A DNA stretch of 64,000 bases from Hymenopus coronatus. Its lineage: Eukaryota; Arthropoda; Insecta; Mantodea; Hymenopodidae. Each line of letters begins with the position of its first letter. Positions within the stretch are counted from its first letter, which is position 1. A model generated the notes under the pieces. It worked only from the letters and a program-made list of their open reading frames with translations, ran no database searches and was not told where the DNA came from. Below, one piece after another: positions 39,401-44,678 of the stretch. Both the position numbers and the translations under genes were made by a program. The stretch covers positions 85,132,827 to 85,196,826 of the forward strand of contig CM060892.1 of the NCBI GenBank assembly GCA_030762935.1, given 5' to 3'.

Positions 39401-40175
39401 ATAATAATCCAGCAACTTAATTTTAGTCATAGGTCTGGGTCTTCCCAGAAGAAAATCCCCCAACAAAAGTGAAGCGAACAGGGAGTGTTGGAAAAATGAC
39501 CCGTTCCTTCTTCTCAGCAAGTGGCCAAATTGGGATGATTCTGCTTGAGGGGCACTGTCAGATAGTACAACACAAAATGTCTGCCACAAGTGTTGATGAA
39601 CTATGAAAAAAGTATCCTAAGACTGTTCTGTGTGGAACTGTTGCACCATAACAATCCCTCTGCCTATGCTGCACAAGAAACAACCAAATTTCTGCAGGAG
39701 TCAGATATTTGTTCCATTCTCCATATAGTCCAGATGGCCCCATGCAACATTTTTCTATTCCCCAAAATAAAAGAAAAAGTTTAAGGTCATCTGAAGCCAC
39801 AGAGCTGCTTACAAAAATGTATTTGCACTCTTTCCAAAGATGGCATTTAGCATTGAAAAATGGTTTGAAAGCATGAGACAGTACATAAAATGGGATGGAG
39901 AAGATTTTGATATGCAACGATCAGATCTATATTTCTATTATTTTATTGCATCCATTCTCAAAATTTTTGGAGTGACCTTATATTATGAAATTTGCTGTAT
40001 TATAAAACACAAAACAAAATTCTTTTTGCAGGCTGTTGAAAAATGCAACATGGCAGGAAAGATGAAATTCCTGGAGCCTGCAGACATAGCTCAAGCAGTC
40101 ATTTATGCAGTGACACAACCAGAATATTGTGCAGTGAATGAAATATTAGTGGAACCAAGAGAAGCACCAATATAA
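127..40175 (+). CDS. Thioester reductase-SDR fusion enzyme (A-T-R-R type), 3' part of gene, nine exons
   Basis: Whole-gene entry; exons are 127-288, 8111-8225, 12014-12129, 12231-12383, 15922-16094, 22831-23039, 30131-30364, 37500-37658 and 40032-40175. Joined, they give one open frame of 487 residues ending in TAA, and every junction keeps phase with GT/AG borders. Residues 1-239 are the C-terminal half of a Lys2-like NAD(P)-dependent thioester-reductase domain. In this family the domain releases a carrier-bound acyl group as an aldehyde. Residues about 240-487 are a full-length classical SDR, which would reduce the aldehyde to an alcohol. The two are joined by a single codon split across the 16094/22831 intron. 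The adenylation and carrier domains expected in this family would lie left of the window. Known comparison: fungal ATRR, which reduces glycine betaine to choline. The substrate here is unknown. Alternative: two adjacent genes, but there is no stop after the reductase and no start before the SDR. Confidence 0.85.
289..1809. other. Intron with repeat fragments
   Basis: Part of the 7.8 kb first intron of the fusion gene. About 430-600 resembles the body of the S2-type SINE (compare 47515-47600 and 62560-62830). About 610-780 is a partial copy of the dispersed repeat also seen at 26850-27330 and 41640-42090. The rest is AT-rich with no recognisable feature. Confidence 0.5.
1810..3085 (-). mobile_element. 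Full-length but inactive mariner element
   Basis: Terminal inverted repeats of the form taacacctcct lie at 1810-1820 and 3075-3085, flanked by TA duplications (1808-1809, 3086-3087). Length is 1276 bp, normal for mariner. The - strand transposase is split into three pieces: 2931-2572 (N-terminal helix-turn-helix region), 2495-2256 (first Asp in TMDEMW) and 2259-1912 (second Asp in HQDN, third Asp in ASSDFW). The second and third Asp are exactly 34 residues apart, so this is DD34D mariner. At least two frameshifts break the frame. Confidence 0.92.
3247..4737 (+). mobile_element. Decayed mariner element carrying a nested SINE
   Basis: Ends resemble each other as inverted repeats (left caaggattattagaaaagta; right, reversed, caagggtcactagataagta) with TA on both outer sides. 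The transposase C-terminal region survives at 4378-4599 ([32 protein letters not shown]). The middle is full of stops. A SINE of about 260 bp sits at 3612-3875; without it the element is about 1.2 kb. Same family as the copy at 38866-39930, judged by ends. Confidence 0.8.
3612..3875 (+). repeat. tRNA-derived SINE (S1 type), nested in mariner
   Basis: It begins with a tRNA-like head: A-box-like tggccaagtggttagatcac and B-box-like gggttcaatccc. The body has ttttctctgggttttcc and cccctgccatcacat, shared with copies at 26358-26720 (+), 12500-12830 (-) and 52690-52995 (-). Confidence 0.75.
4773..4816. repeat. (AAT)n microsatellite
   Basis: About 14 perfect ATA/AAT units follow directly on the end of the mariner copy. 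Confidence 0.95.
4817..4990. repeat. Dispersed repeat, copy 1
   Basis: Shares an ordered series of words with 6612-6735 (ttttcttgggcactc, gtcttcatttgg, caattttggaag, caacattgaggtatgaag-like). The two copies are about 1.8 kb apart in the same orientation. Family unknown. Confidence 0.6.
5040..5770 (-). mobile_element. hAT-type transposase remnant
   Basis: The - strand peptide at 5642-5424 ([14 protein letters not shown], then [20 protein letters not shown] and [15 protein letters not shown]) matches the catalytic core region of hAT transposases of the DUF659/CGGBP-like kind. The VDETTD block is characteristic. Further - strand pieces on both sides are frameshifted. No terminal repeats were identified. 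Confidence 0.7.
5771..8110. other. Intron, mostly unassigned
   Basis: It holds the second copy of the 4817-4990 repeat at 6612-6735, a pyrimidine-rich tract at about 6965-7130, and a C homopolymer near 7133-7143. On the - strand at 7745-7530 there is a Cys-rich peptide ([13 protein letters not shown]) that could be a piggyBac C-terminal remnant, but this is weak. Otherwise nothing recognisable. Confidence 0.45.
8111..8225 (+). CDS. Fusion enzyme exon 2: thioester reductase
   Basis: Acceptor ctggtgcag and donor gtatgt. Phase joins from the previous exon to complete Arg (AIYR). It then reads [18 protein letters not shown], the conserved stretch after the catalytic Tyr/Lys in Lys2-type reductases, usually written RPGxISG...WNPADF. 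The residue after Arg is Cys rather than the usual Pro, as YRCGNVGG. It continues to [16 protein letters not shown], also typical of this domain. Phase 0 at its end. Confidence 0.85.
8497..9766 (+). mobile_element. Full-length inactive mariner element
   Basis: Inverted ends begin caagggaagatcaaataaaa at the left and match the reversed right end, with TA on both sides (8495-8496, 9767-9768). Length is 1270 bp. Transposase pieces are on the + strand: 8826-9104, then 9038 on in another frame ([15 protein letters not shown]), then from 9391 in a third frame ([11 protein letters not shown] ... [16 protein letters not shown]). The second Asp (codon 9403) and the position normally holding the third Asp (codon 9508, here AAC, Asn) are 34 residues apart. 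So it is DD34D mariner with a D-to-N change plus frameshifts. Confidence 0.92.
9953..11274 (+). mobile_element. Decayed Tc1/mariner-superfamily element
   Basis: Weak inverted ends (agagtctggcagaggaa; reversed right end gggtccagcagataaatg) are flanked by TA. + strand fragments read [13 protein letters not shown] and [20 protein letters not shown], then [20 protein letters not shown] and a late [16 protein letters not shown] end. These fit the long-tailed mariner-like transposases often labelled DUF4817/DDE_3. An 82 bp segment is tandemly duplicated inside (10421-10584). Confidence 0.7.
10421..10584. repeat. 82 bp tandem duplication
   Basis: cttgagatttttct starts at 10421 and again at 10503, and the two units agree with only a few differences across their length. 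It duplicates part of the transposase coding remnant. Confidence 0.85.
11695..11795 (-). repeat. tRNA-like SINE head
   Basis: Read on the - strand, a tRNA-like A-box (tggtccagtgctcagtcg) is followed about 35 bases later by a B-box-like ggttcaattcc. The short promoter-like head and lack of a clean cloverleaf suggest a SINE fragment rather than a tRNA gene. Confidence 0.55.
12014..12129 (+). CDS. Fusion enzyme exon 3: thioester reductase
   Basis: Acceptor catgttaacag and donor gtaagt. It begins [15 protein letters not shown], the diagnostic 'ELTPVDFVS' segment of the thioester-reductase fold, and runs to [11 protein letters not shown]. It ends two bases into a His codon completed by the next exon, across an intron of only 101 bp, much the shortest in the gene. 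Confidence 0.85.
12231..12383 (+). CDS. Fusion enzyme exon 4: thioester reductase C-terminal part
   Basis: Acceptor aaactgttacag. The frame reads [20 protein letters not shown], matching the late part of Lys2-type reductase domains ('[12 protein letters not shown]'). Two donors are possible, after 12378 or after 12383. Only the second (gtatta) keeps the next exon open, giving ...LLDALVR. The first would put a stop 13 codons into the next exon. The donor used is non-optimal at its later positions. Confidence 0.8.
12500..12830 (-). repeat. SINE, S1 type, in the intron
   Basis: Contains ccccaggacttacaagccag and ggatcaaaccttggccacc (B-box-like on the - strand). The arrangement is the same as 52690-52995 and the mirror image of 26358-26720. 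Confidence 0.75.
12836..12873. repeat. (TTGA)n / (TTAA)n microsatellite
   Basis: Six gattgatt-type units grade into taattaatt. They immediately follow the SINE. Confidence 0.9.
13128..13226. repeat. Compound (TTC)n(TTA)n microsatellite
   Basis: About 16 TTC units switch abruptly to about 16 TTA units. Confidence 0.97.
13530..14620 (+). mobile_element. hAT-family transposon remnant
   Basis: The left end starts near 13530 with gtagggttaccacctgcctg, typical of hAT ends. The + strand peptide at 14150-14362 ([20 protein letters not shown], then [20 protein letters not shown] and VKAEIQCK) is the C-terminal hAT dimerisation domain. Upstream frames are broken. The right end was not defined; an A homopolymer follows at 14621-14646. 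Confidence 0.75.
14650..15921. other. Intron, no gene
   Basis: It contains a T-rich tract punctuated by single G at 15013-15064 and otherwise AT-rich sequence. Nothing else recognised. Confidence 0.5.
15922..16094 (+). CDS. Fusion enzyme exon 5: end of thioester reductase and linker
   Basis: Acceptor tatttttctag and donor gtaagt. The peptide is [16 protein letters not shown] followed by [18 protein letters not shown] and [13 protein letters not shown]. The 'KY...L..IGF.P.P' ending is the normal C-terminus of this reductase family. No stop codon follows: the exon ends one base into a codon and splices on to the SDR exon. The linker is basic and very short, so the two catalytic domains would sit almost directly in tandem. 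Confidence 0.82.
16203..16745. mobile_element. Foldback element with a perfect 40 bp internal hairpin
   Basis: The outer ends are inverted: left atagggtcatattaattata and the reverse of the right end atagggtcattaaattacat, followed on both sides by catggcctctctccact. Similarity continues inward in pieces. At the centre 16419-16458 and 16471-16510 are perfect 40 bp inverted arms around a 12-base loop. A half copy of the same ends is at 50600-50735. No transposase is encoded, so it is non-autonomous. Confidence 0.8.
16885..17185 (+). repeat. tRNA-derived SINE
   Basis: A B-box-like gggttcaattcc is at about 16962-16973. The body runs through ccagtgcccactcagtattg and aagctgtggctggggcctag to aagccccaggcttgtaataa. 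The poly-T tract that follows marks the next element. Confidence 0.6.
17186..17455 (-). repeat. SINE, S3 type
   Basis: Poly-T (reversed poly-A tail) at 17186-17220 is followed by gtcctttaacctggttggtc and, at the right end, a reversed tRNA-like head (cgaaatcatggcc ... ctacccaggtgggc). A second copy in the same orientation is at 21685-21935. Confidence 0.75.
17456..18605. other. Intron, unassigned
   Basis: On the - strand between 18540 and 17930 there are broken peptide-like stretches, but I could not assign them to a family. No splice-flanked exon in phase with the fusion gene was found here. Confidence 0.4.
18610..19844 (-). mobile_element. Decayed mariner element
   Basis: Inverted ends share agttttgagatac next to cactac. 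- strand transposase pieces: 19593-19300 (HTH region, [30 protein letters not shown]), 19190-18993 ([18 protein letters not shown]) and, further down, [15 protein letters not shown]. At the second catalytic site the frame reads LLHHNTFVH where the family has HHDN, so one Asp codon is missing. Confidence 0.85.
19850..21320. other. Intron, no gene
   Basis: Apart from the tandem duplication at 20879-21018 and a T run near 21087-21102 I see only AT-rich sequence. Confidence 0.5.
20879..21018. repeat. Identical 70 bp tandem duplication
   Basis: The unit catggtgacaagactaggc... occurs at 20879 and again at 20949 with no differences, including an A-run near its end. A very recent duplication, or an assembly artefact. 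Confidence 0.95.
21331..21680. repeat. SINE bounded by ~62 bp direct repeats
   Basis: 21331-21392 and 21618-21679 are near-identical (gtatatcattgtaccttt ... gagaggagtgttaca). Between them is a tRNA-like SINE (S4 type, ctcaatggttagagcaactg, ending in gaatttttcaactggtccaa). The direct repeats are too long for a normal target-site duplication. Confidence 0.65.
21685..21935 (-). repeat. SINE, S3 type, second copy
   Basis: Shares tttaacctggttggtcat, ggacaatgaatgaaattggt and ctacccaggcaggc with 17186-17455, in the same - orientation. Confidence 0.78.
21940..22830. other. Intron end, no gene
   Basis: No repeat or coding feature recognised before the SDR exon acceptor. Confidence 0.5.
22831..23039 (+). 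CDS. Fusion enzyme exon 6: SDR cofactor-binding N-terminus
   Basis: Acceptor ggtttgctag and donor gtgagt. With the 'a' from exon 5 the junction codon is ACT (Thr). The SDR follows as [19 protein letters not shown], with the NADP-binding TGxxxGIG motif and the basic AARRTERL stretch that favours NADP(H). It continues to [10 protein letters not shown], where the Asp is the adenine-ring contact of classical SDRs. There is no in-frame ATG in the exon ahead of the Rossmann strand, which argues against a separate SDR gene starting here. Confidence 0.85.
23110..24480 (-). mobile_element. Penelope-like retroelement remnant with GIY-YIG region
   Basis: On the - strand, in order: 24433-24107 with [20 protein letters not shown], the late reverse-transcriptase 'FLD...YRKPT' region; 24020-23802; 23781-23599 with [16 protein letters not shown]; then about 23530 reading [11 protein letters not shown], the start of a Penelope-type GIY-YIG endonuclease. 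Frames are broken throughout, and a tRNA-like SINE head interrupts at 24010-24105. Confidence 0.65.
24010..24105 (-). repeat. tRNA-like SINE head inside Penelope-like element
   Basis: The reverse strand has an A-box-like tggttatgcactggcc and B-box ggttcaaacctgg. It splits the - strand reading of the Penelope-like remnant. Confidence 0.55.
24631..24647. repeat. G homopolymer
   Basis: A run of about 17 G follows ggggcatatgcaggagc. Such a junction often marks a repeat end, but no family was recognised. Confidence 0.9.
25380..26250 (-). repeat. Dispersed repeat 'D', long copy
   Basis: Shares an ordered set of blocks with 36600-37230, 40920-41340 (same orientation) and 26850-27330, 41640-42090, 55680-56110 (opposite). 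Blocks: tagaagggaa...aaaggaat, gtcattgaaatt, caggagtaaaacaaaa, catacattttatttgtcatg, gagatactgaacttaaatac, cagggggcctcaaaacata. Strand assigned arbitrarily. No coding frame; family unknown. It contains a CA microsatellite. Confidence 0.75.
26026..26105. repeat. (CA)n microsatellite
   Basis: About 35 CA units with a few interruptions, inside repeat D. Confidence 0.97.
26358..26720 (+). repeat. SINE, S1 type, long copy
   Basis: Head: tggcaccatagctgagtggt with B-box-like ggattcaatccc. Body: tctggatgggttttctcc and cccctgccactcattccacc. It ends near cttgtaagtcctagagagga. It is the longest copy and defines the orientation. Confidence 0.8.
26850..27330 (+). repeat. Dispersed repeat 'D', inverted copy
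   Basis: Reads tttcacccaaaaatttgata, ccaagatttcactggaaata and tgagactccctgaatccaga, the reverse of the blocks at 25780-26250. The two copies are separated by one SINE. Confidence 0.75.
27331..29090. other. Intron, AT-rich with microsatellites
   Basis: (ATT)n at 27895-27933 and (AAT)n at 28548-28604. No gene or transposase remnant seen. Confidence 0.6.
29195..29430 (-). repeat. SINE, S2 type
   Basis: tttacttcccttctgaagca and gctaaggatttttacat are followed by a reversed tRNA-like head (aggtttgaacgcacaatctt, ctaaccactacaccacagag). Related copies at 46495-46625, 53545-53735 and 62560-62830. Confidence 0.7.
29615..29730 (-). repeat. Dispersed repeat 'D', short fragment
   Basis: cagggggccttaaaacatgt and ggagtgaaatctcaatatca match the end blocks of repeat D. 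Confidence 0.65.
30131..30364 (+). CDS. Fusion enzyme exon 7: SDR NNAG and catalytic Ser region
   Basis: Acceptor tcccacttag and donor gtaaga, phase 0 at both ends. It contains [16 protein letters not shown], the conserved NNAG of classical SDRs, then [16 protein letters not shown] with the active-site Asn helix. It ends [13 protein letters not shown], which carries the catalytic Ser. Sequence style is closest to YdfG-like NADP-dependent alcohol dehydrogenases. Confidence 0.87.
30387..30449. repeat. (TAG)n microsatellite at a LINE-like 3' end
   Basis: About 20 TAG units with one slip. They are followed by ttttattcgttctgtggatc, which reads on the - strand as a LINE tail running into a trinucleotide repeat. 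Confidence 0.85.
30450..31480. mobile_element. Composite non-LTR retrotransposon remnants
   Basis: - strand: 31325-31140 ([36 protein letters not shown]) resembles the C-terminal tail of LINE ORF2 proteins. + strand: 30624-30870 reads [10 protein letters not shown] (a degraded YADD box), NKLKVNAEK and [14 protein letters not shown], typical reverse-transcriptase motifs. So pieces of two LINEs in opposite orientation are combined. Confidence 0.6.
31003..31140. repeat. 64 bp tandem duplication
   Basis: ataagaatattatataaaac occurs at 31003 and 31067. The second unit carries a ~10 base insertion (aacatataaa). Confidence 0.85.
31575..31700 (+). repeat. tRNA-like SINE head
   Basis: A-box-like tagcttggttggtagagtaa and B-box gtggttcaaattctcg, about 40 bases apart. 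No cloverleaf convincing enough for a tRNA gene. Confidence 0.5.
31701..33062. other. Intron, no gene
   Basis: No assignable coding segment. Nothing further recognised up to the SINE at 33078. Confidence 0.5.
33078..33335 (+). repeat. Intact SINE (S5 type) with target-site duplication
   Basis: Head accctccgtggtcgagtggt with B-box gggtttgattcccgg, a ~170 bp body and an A-rich tail. It is flanked by identical 15 bp copies of aaaaattcactatag (33063-33077 and 33336-33350), so it inserted by retrotransposition and is young. Confidence 0.92.
33351..34100. other. Intron, no gene
   Basis: AT-rich with short A/T runs. No feature recognised. Confidence 0.5.
34100..34375 (+). mobile_element. Possible LINE 3' end
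   Basis: A frame reading [18 protein letters not shown] resembles the ORF2 tail 'RLWNSLP...' of LINEs. The segment ends in ataataaattcattcattca, a short-repeat tail. Stops follow closely; the call rests on a short match. Confidence 0.4.
35110..35955 (+). mobile_element. Decayed Tc1/mariner-superfamily transposase
   Basis: + strand fragments in several frames: [10 protein letters not shown] near the start, and close to the end [15 protein letters not shown], the characteristic C-terminus of the long-tailed mariner-like (DUF4817/DDE_3) transposases. Many stops. Ends not identified. Confidence 0.55.
35958..36230 (+). mobile_element. LINE ORF2 C-terminal fragment
   Basis: [20 protein letters not shown] followed by [13 protein letters not shown] matches the usual end of LINE ORF2 ('YNKLP..I......F...LK..L'). 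The stop is at 36207-36209. It directly abuts the transposase remnant on the left. Confidence 0.6.
36600..37230 (-). repeat. Dispersed repeat 'D', long copy
   Basis: Has all the blocks of the 25380-26250 copy, in the same order and orientation. It contains an A-run plus (CAA)n at 36879-36914, in the place where the other copy has no such tract. Confidence 0.72.
37500..37658 (+). CDS. Fusion enzyme exon 8: SDR catalytic YxxxK
   Basis: Acceptor cttatgacag and donor gtaatt, phase 0. The peptide [20 protein letters not shown] carries the SDR Tyr/Lys pair (YSGTK). [16 protein letters not shown] follows, with the conserved PG loop that closes over the cofactor. All catalytic residues are present, so the domain looks functional. 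Confidence 0.87.
37815..38525. mobile_element. Large foldback (inverted-repeat) element
   Basis: Two imperfect arms of about 290 bp: left about 37815-38115 and right about 38225-38525 read as reverse complements with indels. Examples are gagtattctattccatttag against ctaaatggaatagaatactc, and ctgcaccaattttagctgcc against ggcagttaaaattggtgcag. The centre at 38169-38215 has its own ggcttcc/ggaagcc stem. No coding capacity. It sits in the last intron of the fusion gene, 160 bases after exon 8. Confidence 0.8.
38866..39930 (+). mobile_element. Decayed mariner element
   Basis: The left end acaagggttattaaaaagtt matches the end of the 3247-4737 element. The + strand coding remnant reads [20 protein letters not shown] and later [12 protein letters not shown], the transposase catalytic end region with the second Asp replaced (HHNN). 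The right end is not clear, and the boundary near the last exon of the fusion gene is approximate. Confidence 0.7.
40032..40175 (+). CDS. Fusion enzyme exon 9: SDR C-terminus and stop
   Basis: Acceptor ctttttgcag, phase 0. The peptide includes [19 protein letters not shown] and [13 protein letters not shown], then TAA at 40173-40175. The 'L.P.DIA.AV.YA..QP......NEI...P' pattern is the usual end of YdfG-like SDRs. Two polyadenylation hexamers follow, at 40186-40191 and 40461-40466. Confidence 0.87.
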   Translation, partial: AVEKCNMAGKMKFLEPADIAQAVIYAVTQPEYCAVNEILVEPREAPI

Positions 40176-40185
40176 CCATAAGTTT

Positions 40186-40466
40186 AATAAAGGATACTGA
40201 TGTAAAGCTTTGATACTATCTGAATATTGAAAGCACAAAACAAATGGGCTGTCAAATTACCTAACAAAGGAAACTGTGATTCATTGTATTAAGTTTAAAT
40301 GGAAACATTTGTTACATATTTTGGCTGTTATTTAAATATTGATAATGTTAAAGTGATGGATTATTTATGCAAATGCTAGACTTGCTTTATAAATTATGGT
40401 ACAGCAACATATTTAAAAATGTGAAGCATTTTGAATATTTCATGAAGACTGTGCTTGGTAAATAAA
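40186..40466 (+). terminator. 3' UTR with two AATAAA polyadenylation signals
   Basis: AATAAA occurs at 40186-40191, only 10 bases after the stop codon, and again at 40461-40466. The second, about 290 bases downstream, is the more usual spacing for an mRNA end. Which one is used cannot be read from sequence. Confidence 0.5.
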
Positions 40467-40919
40467 GCATATAAGACCTAATGACCAATGACAGCCTGGA
40501 TGGAAATTCACTCAATTCCTATCTGTCCTCGTCCTTTCTGTGCCTTAATATTTAAGCTGCCATACAGTAATATACCCAACACCACAATATGGATTACTTT
40601 AAATATTTTGTTGCAGAGTAGATAAAAAAAAAGAAAAGAAAGGAATTCTCTTAAGCACTGTAAATTAATTTGTATTTACTGTCTGCTGATCTATAAATTG
40701 TATAACAAATTGTATGCAAAAGCATTTAACAGCAAATACATGCGCTTTAAACAACTTTGTTTAAATTAGAATGGTTCATTTGTTTTGTCTCCTTAACTTC
40801 TAACACCAACATAATTTTTAGAGGTTAGTGCAGAAATTAACAACACAGTGAAGGAGGAATTTTGGTCTCTAAACAAAAAATCTGATGTGCTCCATTCACA
40901 CTTTCTCTACATATTTTTA

Positions 40920-41340
40920 ACAAATTATTGCTACAAAGCTCGTTCTTTTATCTATGTCACACTAATCGAGATAAACATTATTACTTGCTTCCTTGTAACC
41001 AGAAGGGAAATAAAAGGAATACACTAGGTTTAAACCAGTCAAATCTTTTGGAAGCCAGTTGCTATGTAATTGAAATTCATTTTTTCTACATGGCCAGGAG
41101 TAGACAAAGTCCTATATGAGCAAACTGAAACCAATAACAAGGAATATCTCAGAAATGGTCAACTCCACAAACAAAAATTACATGCCATAAATTGTATTTT
41201 AACGAGACCTACATTTTCTTGTGTATTAAATTTTTGTCCTTTTACGTTGATGACTTATGAAAAAATCATTCAGAATGAAGTCTTTAGAGGCTATTTCCAA
41301 AAAATATAAGATAAACATTTTGTCATGTAAACATCTTTAA
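40920..41340 (-). repeat. Dispersed repeat 'D'
   Basis: agaagggaaataaaaggaat, ggccaggagtagacaaagtc and gtcatgtaaacatctttaat match the copies at 25380 and 36600. It lies just past the 3' end of the fusion gene. Confidence 0.68.
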
Positions 41341-41639
41341 TATATGGTATTTTAATTCTTGTGAATGACTAGAATTACTTATTGAATTACCCCAGTGTCT
41401 GTGTTTTTCATATAAAATGAAATCTTTGATAATAACATTTTCAAGATATTAACTGTCATTGCTTTTCATTTGCCCATTGTAATATACGAGGAAACTTTAT
41501 ATTGCATATGCAGATACCTTTCATGTGCACCTTATTTCCTCAAACATACAATATGATGACTCTTGTGTCCAATGTCCTTTACTATTTTTTTTACTTTCTA
41601 TACGCGTAATATGTATATGGTGTATAGAGAAATTTGATA

Positions 41640-42170
41640 CTAAGATTTCACCAGAAATACATGTTTTGGGTCCCCCTGAATAAAAAAAAAAAAAAGCATT
41701 TTAGGAAAAAGGTCTCTGTGTGTGTCTGTGGACAGCATAGCTCAAAAACGAAAAGTTTGTTAAATACCAAACTTATTTAAGTTCAGTATTTTCCAAGGAT
41801 GTGACATGAAGATTTTCTTGAAAATCCCCCCCCCCCCCAACTACCCTTTACATGGAAAATTTTGATTTTCTCAAAAATGGGTCTAACAATTTTGATTAAA
41901 ATATTATTTATTAAAAGATATTTACCTGACTAATAAAATGTATATCTTGAATTTTCTGGGAATAGCCTCTGAAGACTACTTTATTCTGGACGAAGTTTAC
42001 AGAATTTTGCATAACTGGTAAACCGTCAGTAATAAGATTATTTCTGCTAATTTTTTCTCGATTAGCATGAAGTAAAAAGAAGCATAAGCTTTTAAACATT
42101 AATTTATTGCATAGATGCAGAGAAAGTCATGTGAATGGAACACATCAGATTATTTTTTTTCGAATGCTTC
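41640..42170 (+). repeat. Dispersed repeat 'D', opposite orientation
   Basis: aagatttcaccagaaataca, accaaacttatttaagttca and aagatatttacctgac mirror the previous copy about 300 bases to its left, making a loose inverted pair. Contains a C homopolymer at about 41828-41838. Confidence 0.7.
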
Positions 42171-42449
42171 CCTACTATATGATCTCTGAGCTTTAGGGGT
42201 AAACCTCATTCCACCAAGCCATGACTGGAACCATTTCTGAGGTTGGGTACCCAATGTGTGGAGTCCATTACCACTGGTGGTAGGGTGTATAAGTATGGCA
42301 ATGGAAAGCTAGGACCTAAAACTTTTACTGTAGACTCAACCATTTGAACCTTGGGAATACTTCACATGAGTGTTTTTTTTTTCCTCCGTTTGAGCCCATC
42401 TGCTGAAGCTCTGGTTGTGCTGCAGCCTAAAAGGCTTATTGTGCTAACC

Positions 42450-43450
42450 CTATAGTTATTTTAGCTCCAGTCCTCTAGTTCTGTGTCCCTTTACAGGTAC
42501 AGAGGCCTAAAAGTGTAATGGAGTGGTAGTCCTCTGGTTCCATGAATTCTCCAAAAACTTTATACCTCTGTGATGGAGATAACATGCAGTAGGTTATTTC
42601 AGTTTCACACCTGCACAATCTAGTCTTGTGTTGCCCTGAAACCTTTCTATTAAGGTGTATGCCCAATGAATAAACTGACTATGGTGTAACCGAACCTTGC
42701 TGAATCTGAGCAGCTTATCAACAATAGTTTTGCATGGTTATTTAGTAAACAATTTCCCGTGCCATATTCCTGGAACCTGTTCCAGGTCAAAAGAATTTTC
42801 CCAGAGGTGGATCTAGTGGTTTTTGAAGCTGTGTTGACCCTTGCTTCGCAAGTTCATGGGCTTTCTCATAGCCTTCAATTCATTTGTGCCTCAGGACCCA
42901 AAACAAAGAAACTTGGTCATTAAATTTAATTAAGACAATTTTTTAACACATCACTCACTATTCTCTTCACTAATTAAATTCAAAATTTAGAACACATTAC
43001 TGTCACAAAGTTCACCATATATTGTAATTTTAAAATTCAGATGAATACAAACCTTATGGATGGAGATTGCTATAAACAAACACATGATGCAAAGAAATAC
43101 AAGATGGATGCTAAGAAGGTAGGATCTATTTCATTTAAAGTATAGTAAATAAAGTAATATTACAAATATCAACTAATTAAATTCAATGATAAGAACACAC
43201 CATCTCATACTAAGTTACCATATATTGTAATAGGGGAGAACGGTTGTGTTCTACCTGGTTGATAAGGCAATAATACAACTATTAACCAGTGTTGAAGACA
43301 CTATAGGTCTGTTTAAAGTCTTTAGCACAGCCTGGCTATCTGAGAAAATGAAGATCTGTTTATTTTTATACTCTCTTCTAAGATTTTCTTTTGCACATTG
43401 TAAGATAGCAAATACTTTGGCCAGAAAAACCATGGTGTGCAGAGCCAGTG
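42450..43450 (-). mobile_element. LINE ORF2 RNase H remnant
   Basis: - strand 43433-43251 reads FLAKVFAILQCAKENLRREY and IFIFSDSQAVLKTLNRPIVS, the RNase H domain carried by R1/LOA-type LINEs. About 42900-42790 reads QVSLFWVLRHK and GYEKAHELAKQGS, the last RNase H block. 42666-42475 reads LCRCETEITYCML and RYKVFGEFMEPEDYHSI, the protein's C-terminal Cys region. About 300 bp at 42930-43240 interrupts it. Confidence 0.7.
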
Positions 43451-43459
43451 AGTTATCAA

Positions 43460-44678
43460 AACTGCTCCTGGATCTAATGGTGAAAACCCCTGATTTACAT
43501 GAGCTAGTCAGAAGTAGGGGAGCGGAAGGAGAGTGAGAAAGTCAACTTAAAATCACCACCTTAAAGCTCGGAATCAAAACACATTCCTCAGCATAGAGCC
43601 ATGAATAAAACCACTGAGCTACCCCAGTGCAGCATTATTAGTAGTAACATAATCCAGAACTTTTACAGGATCTGAAACTATCAGCTTAACAGAAGACAGA
43701 AACATTATGTATGCCTTTCAGGAATAAACCACATTATAAACACAAAGATAATGATGATATGCTATCCTGGTATAGACATACTTGGCCAAATCATGAAATC
43801 CAAAAAACCTTTACAATATATTGAGAGGAACCTTCTTATTGTGTACAGGTCATTAGAAACATGAGAATGGAAAGGCCAAATTTGCTATACCTCATTGAAT
43901 GTGGACATCAAGGCCTGAACAAGCTCAGTACCTGAGGGTGGCTAGTAAATACTTGCTGTCTATTAATTAACTCAGGTGCAAACAAGATTATTTGTTATAA
44001 CAGTATAGAAGATATTAAATTTATATAAACAAATATATAAGTTTTATTCACTCAAATCAAGACTTCACACATTTCTGATTACAACACTATTGCCATAAAT
44101 CTTTGGAGTAAAACTCTATTTATTAAAGAAAATACTATATAATAACCATTATTAGTATTATTATTATTAAAAGTAATTGCTGCATTCAGATATGTGAATG
44201 CTCCGTGCTTATATTTTTTTCTGAAAACAATGTATCATTTACAATAATTTATTTAAGATACCAGCGTCCTGTTTTCTTTTTCTTTACAATGGTACATATA
44301 TTATGTATATACATTTAAATCTCTCTGGTAAATTAAATCTTGACATATAACCCCAATATGGGGCATTTTATTCATATAAAAAGATAAACAATTAGCAGCA
44401 AGAGATGAGATTTTAAACCTTTTTACCTCTATTTGTCAAATACGTTAAAAAAAGAATGTTTTTTCTAATATTAATCGTTACATCACTGGGGATGATTGAA
44501 AGCTGTAGTAGCATCTACGATGGGATCAAATGTACATAGACAGAAACTGCCTAGATTACAAAAACTTCAAATACACAGATTGTATTAAAACATCAATGCA
44601 CATGTCACATTCTATTGTAGTGCACAACTGAGCATATATGTTACATATATACTGGATAAATTAAGATATTAAGTCATT
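43460..44678. other. Intergenic gap between convergent genes; ING 3' UTR
   Basis: No coding signal. The right part is the 3' UTR of the - strand ING gene, with candidate polyadenylation hexamers (TTTATT on +) at 44367 and 44248. Confidence 0.45.
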
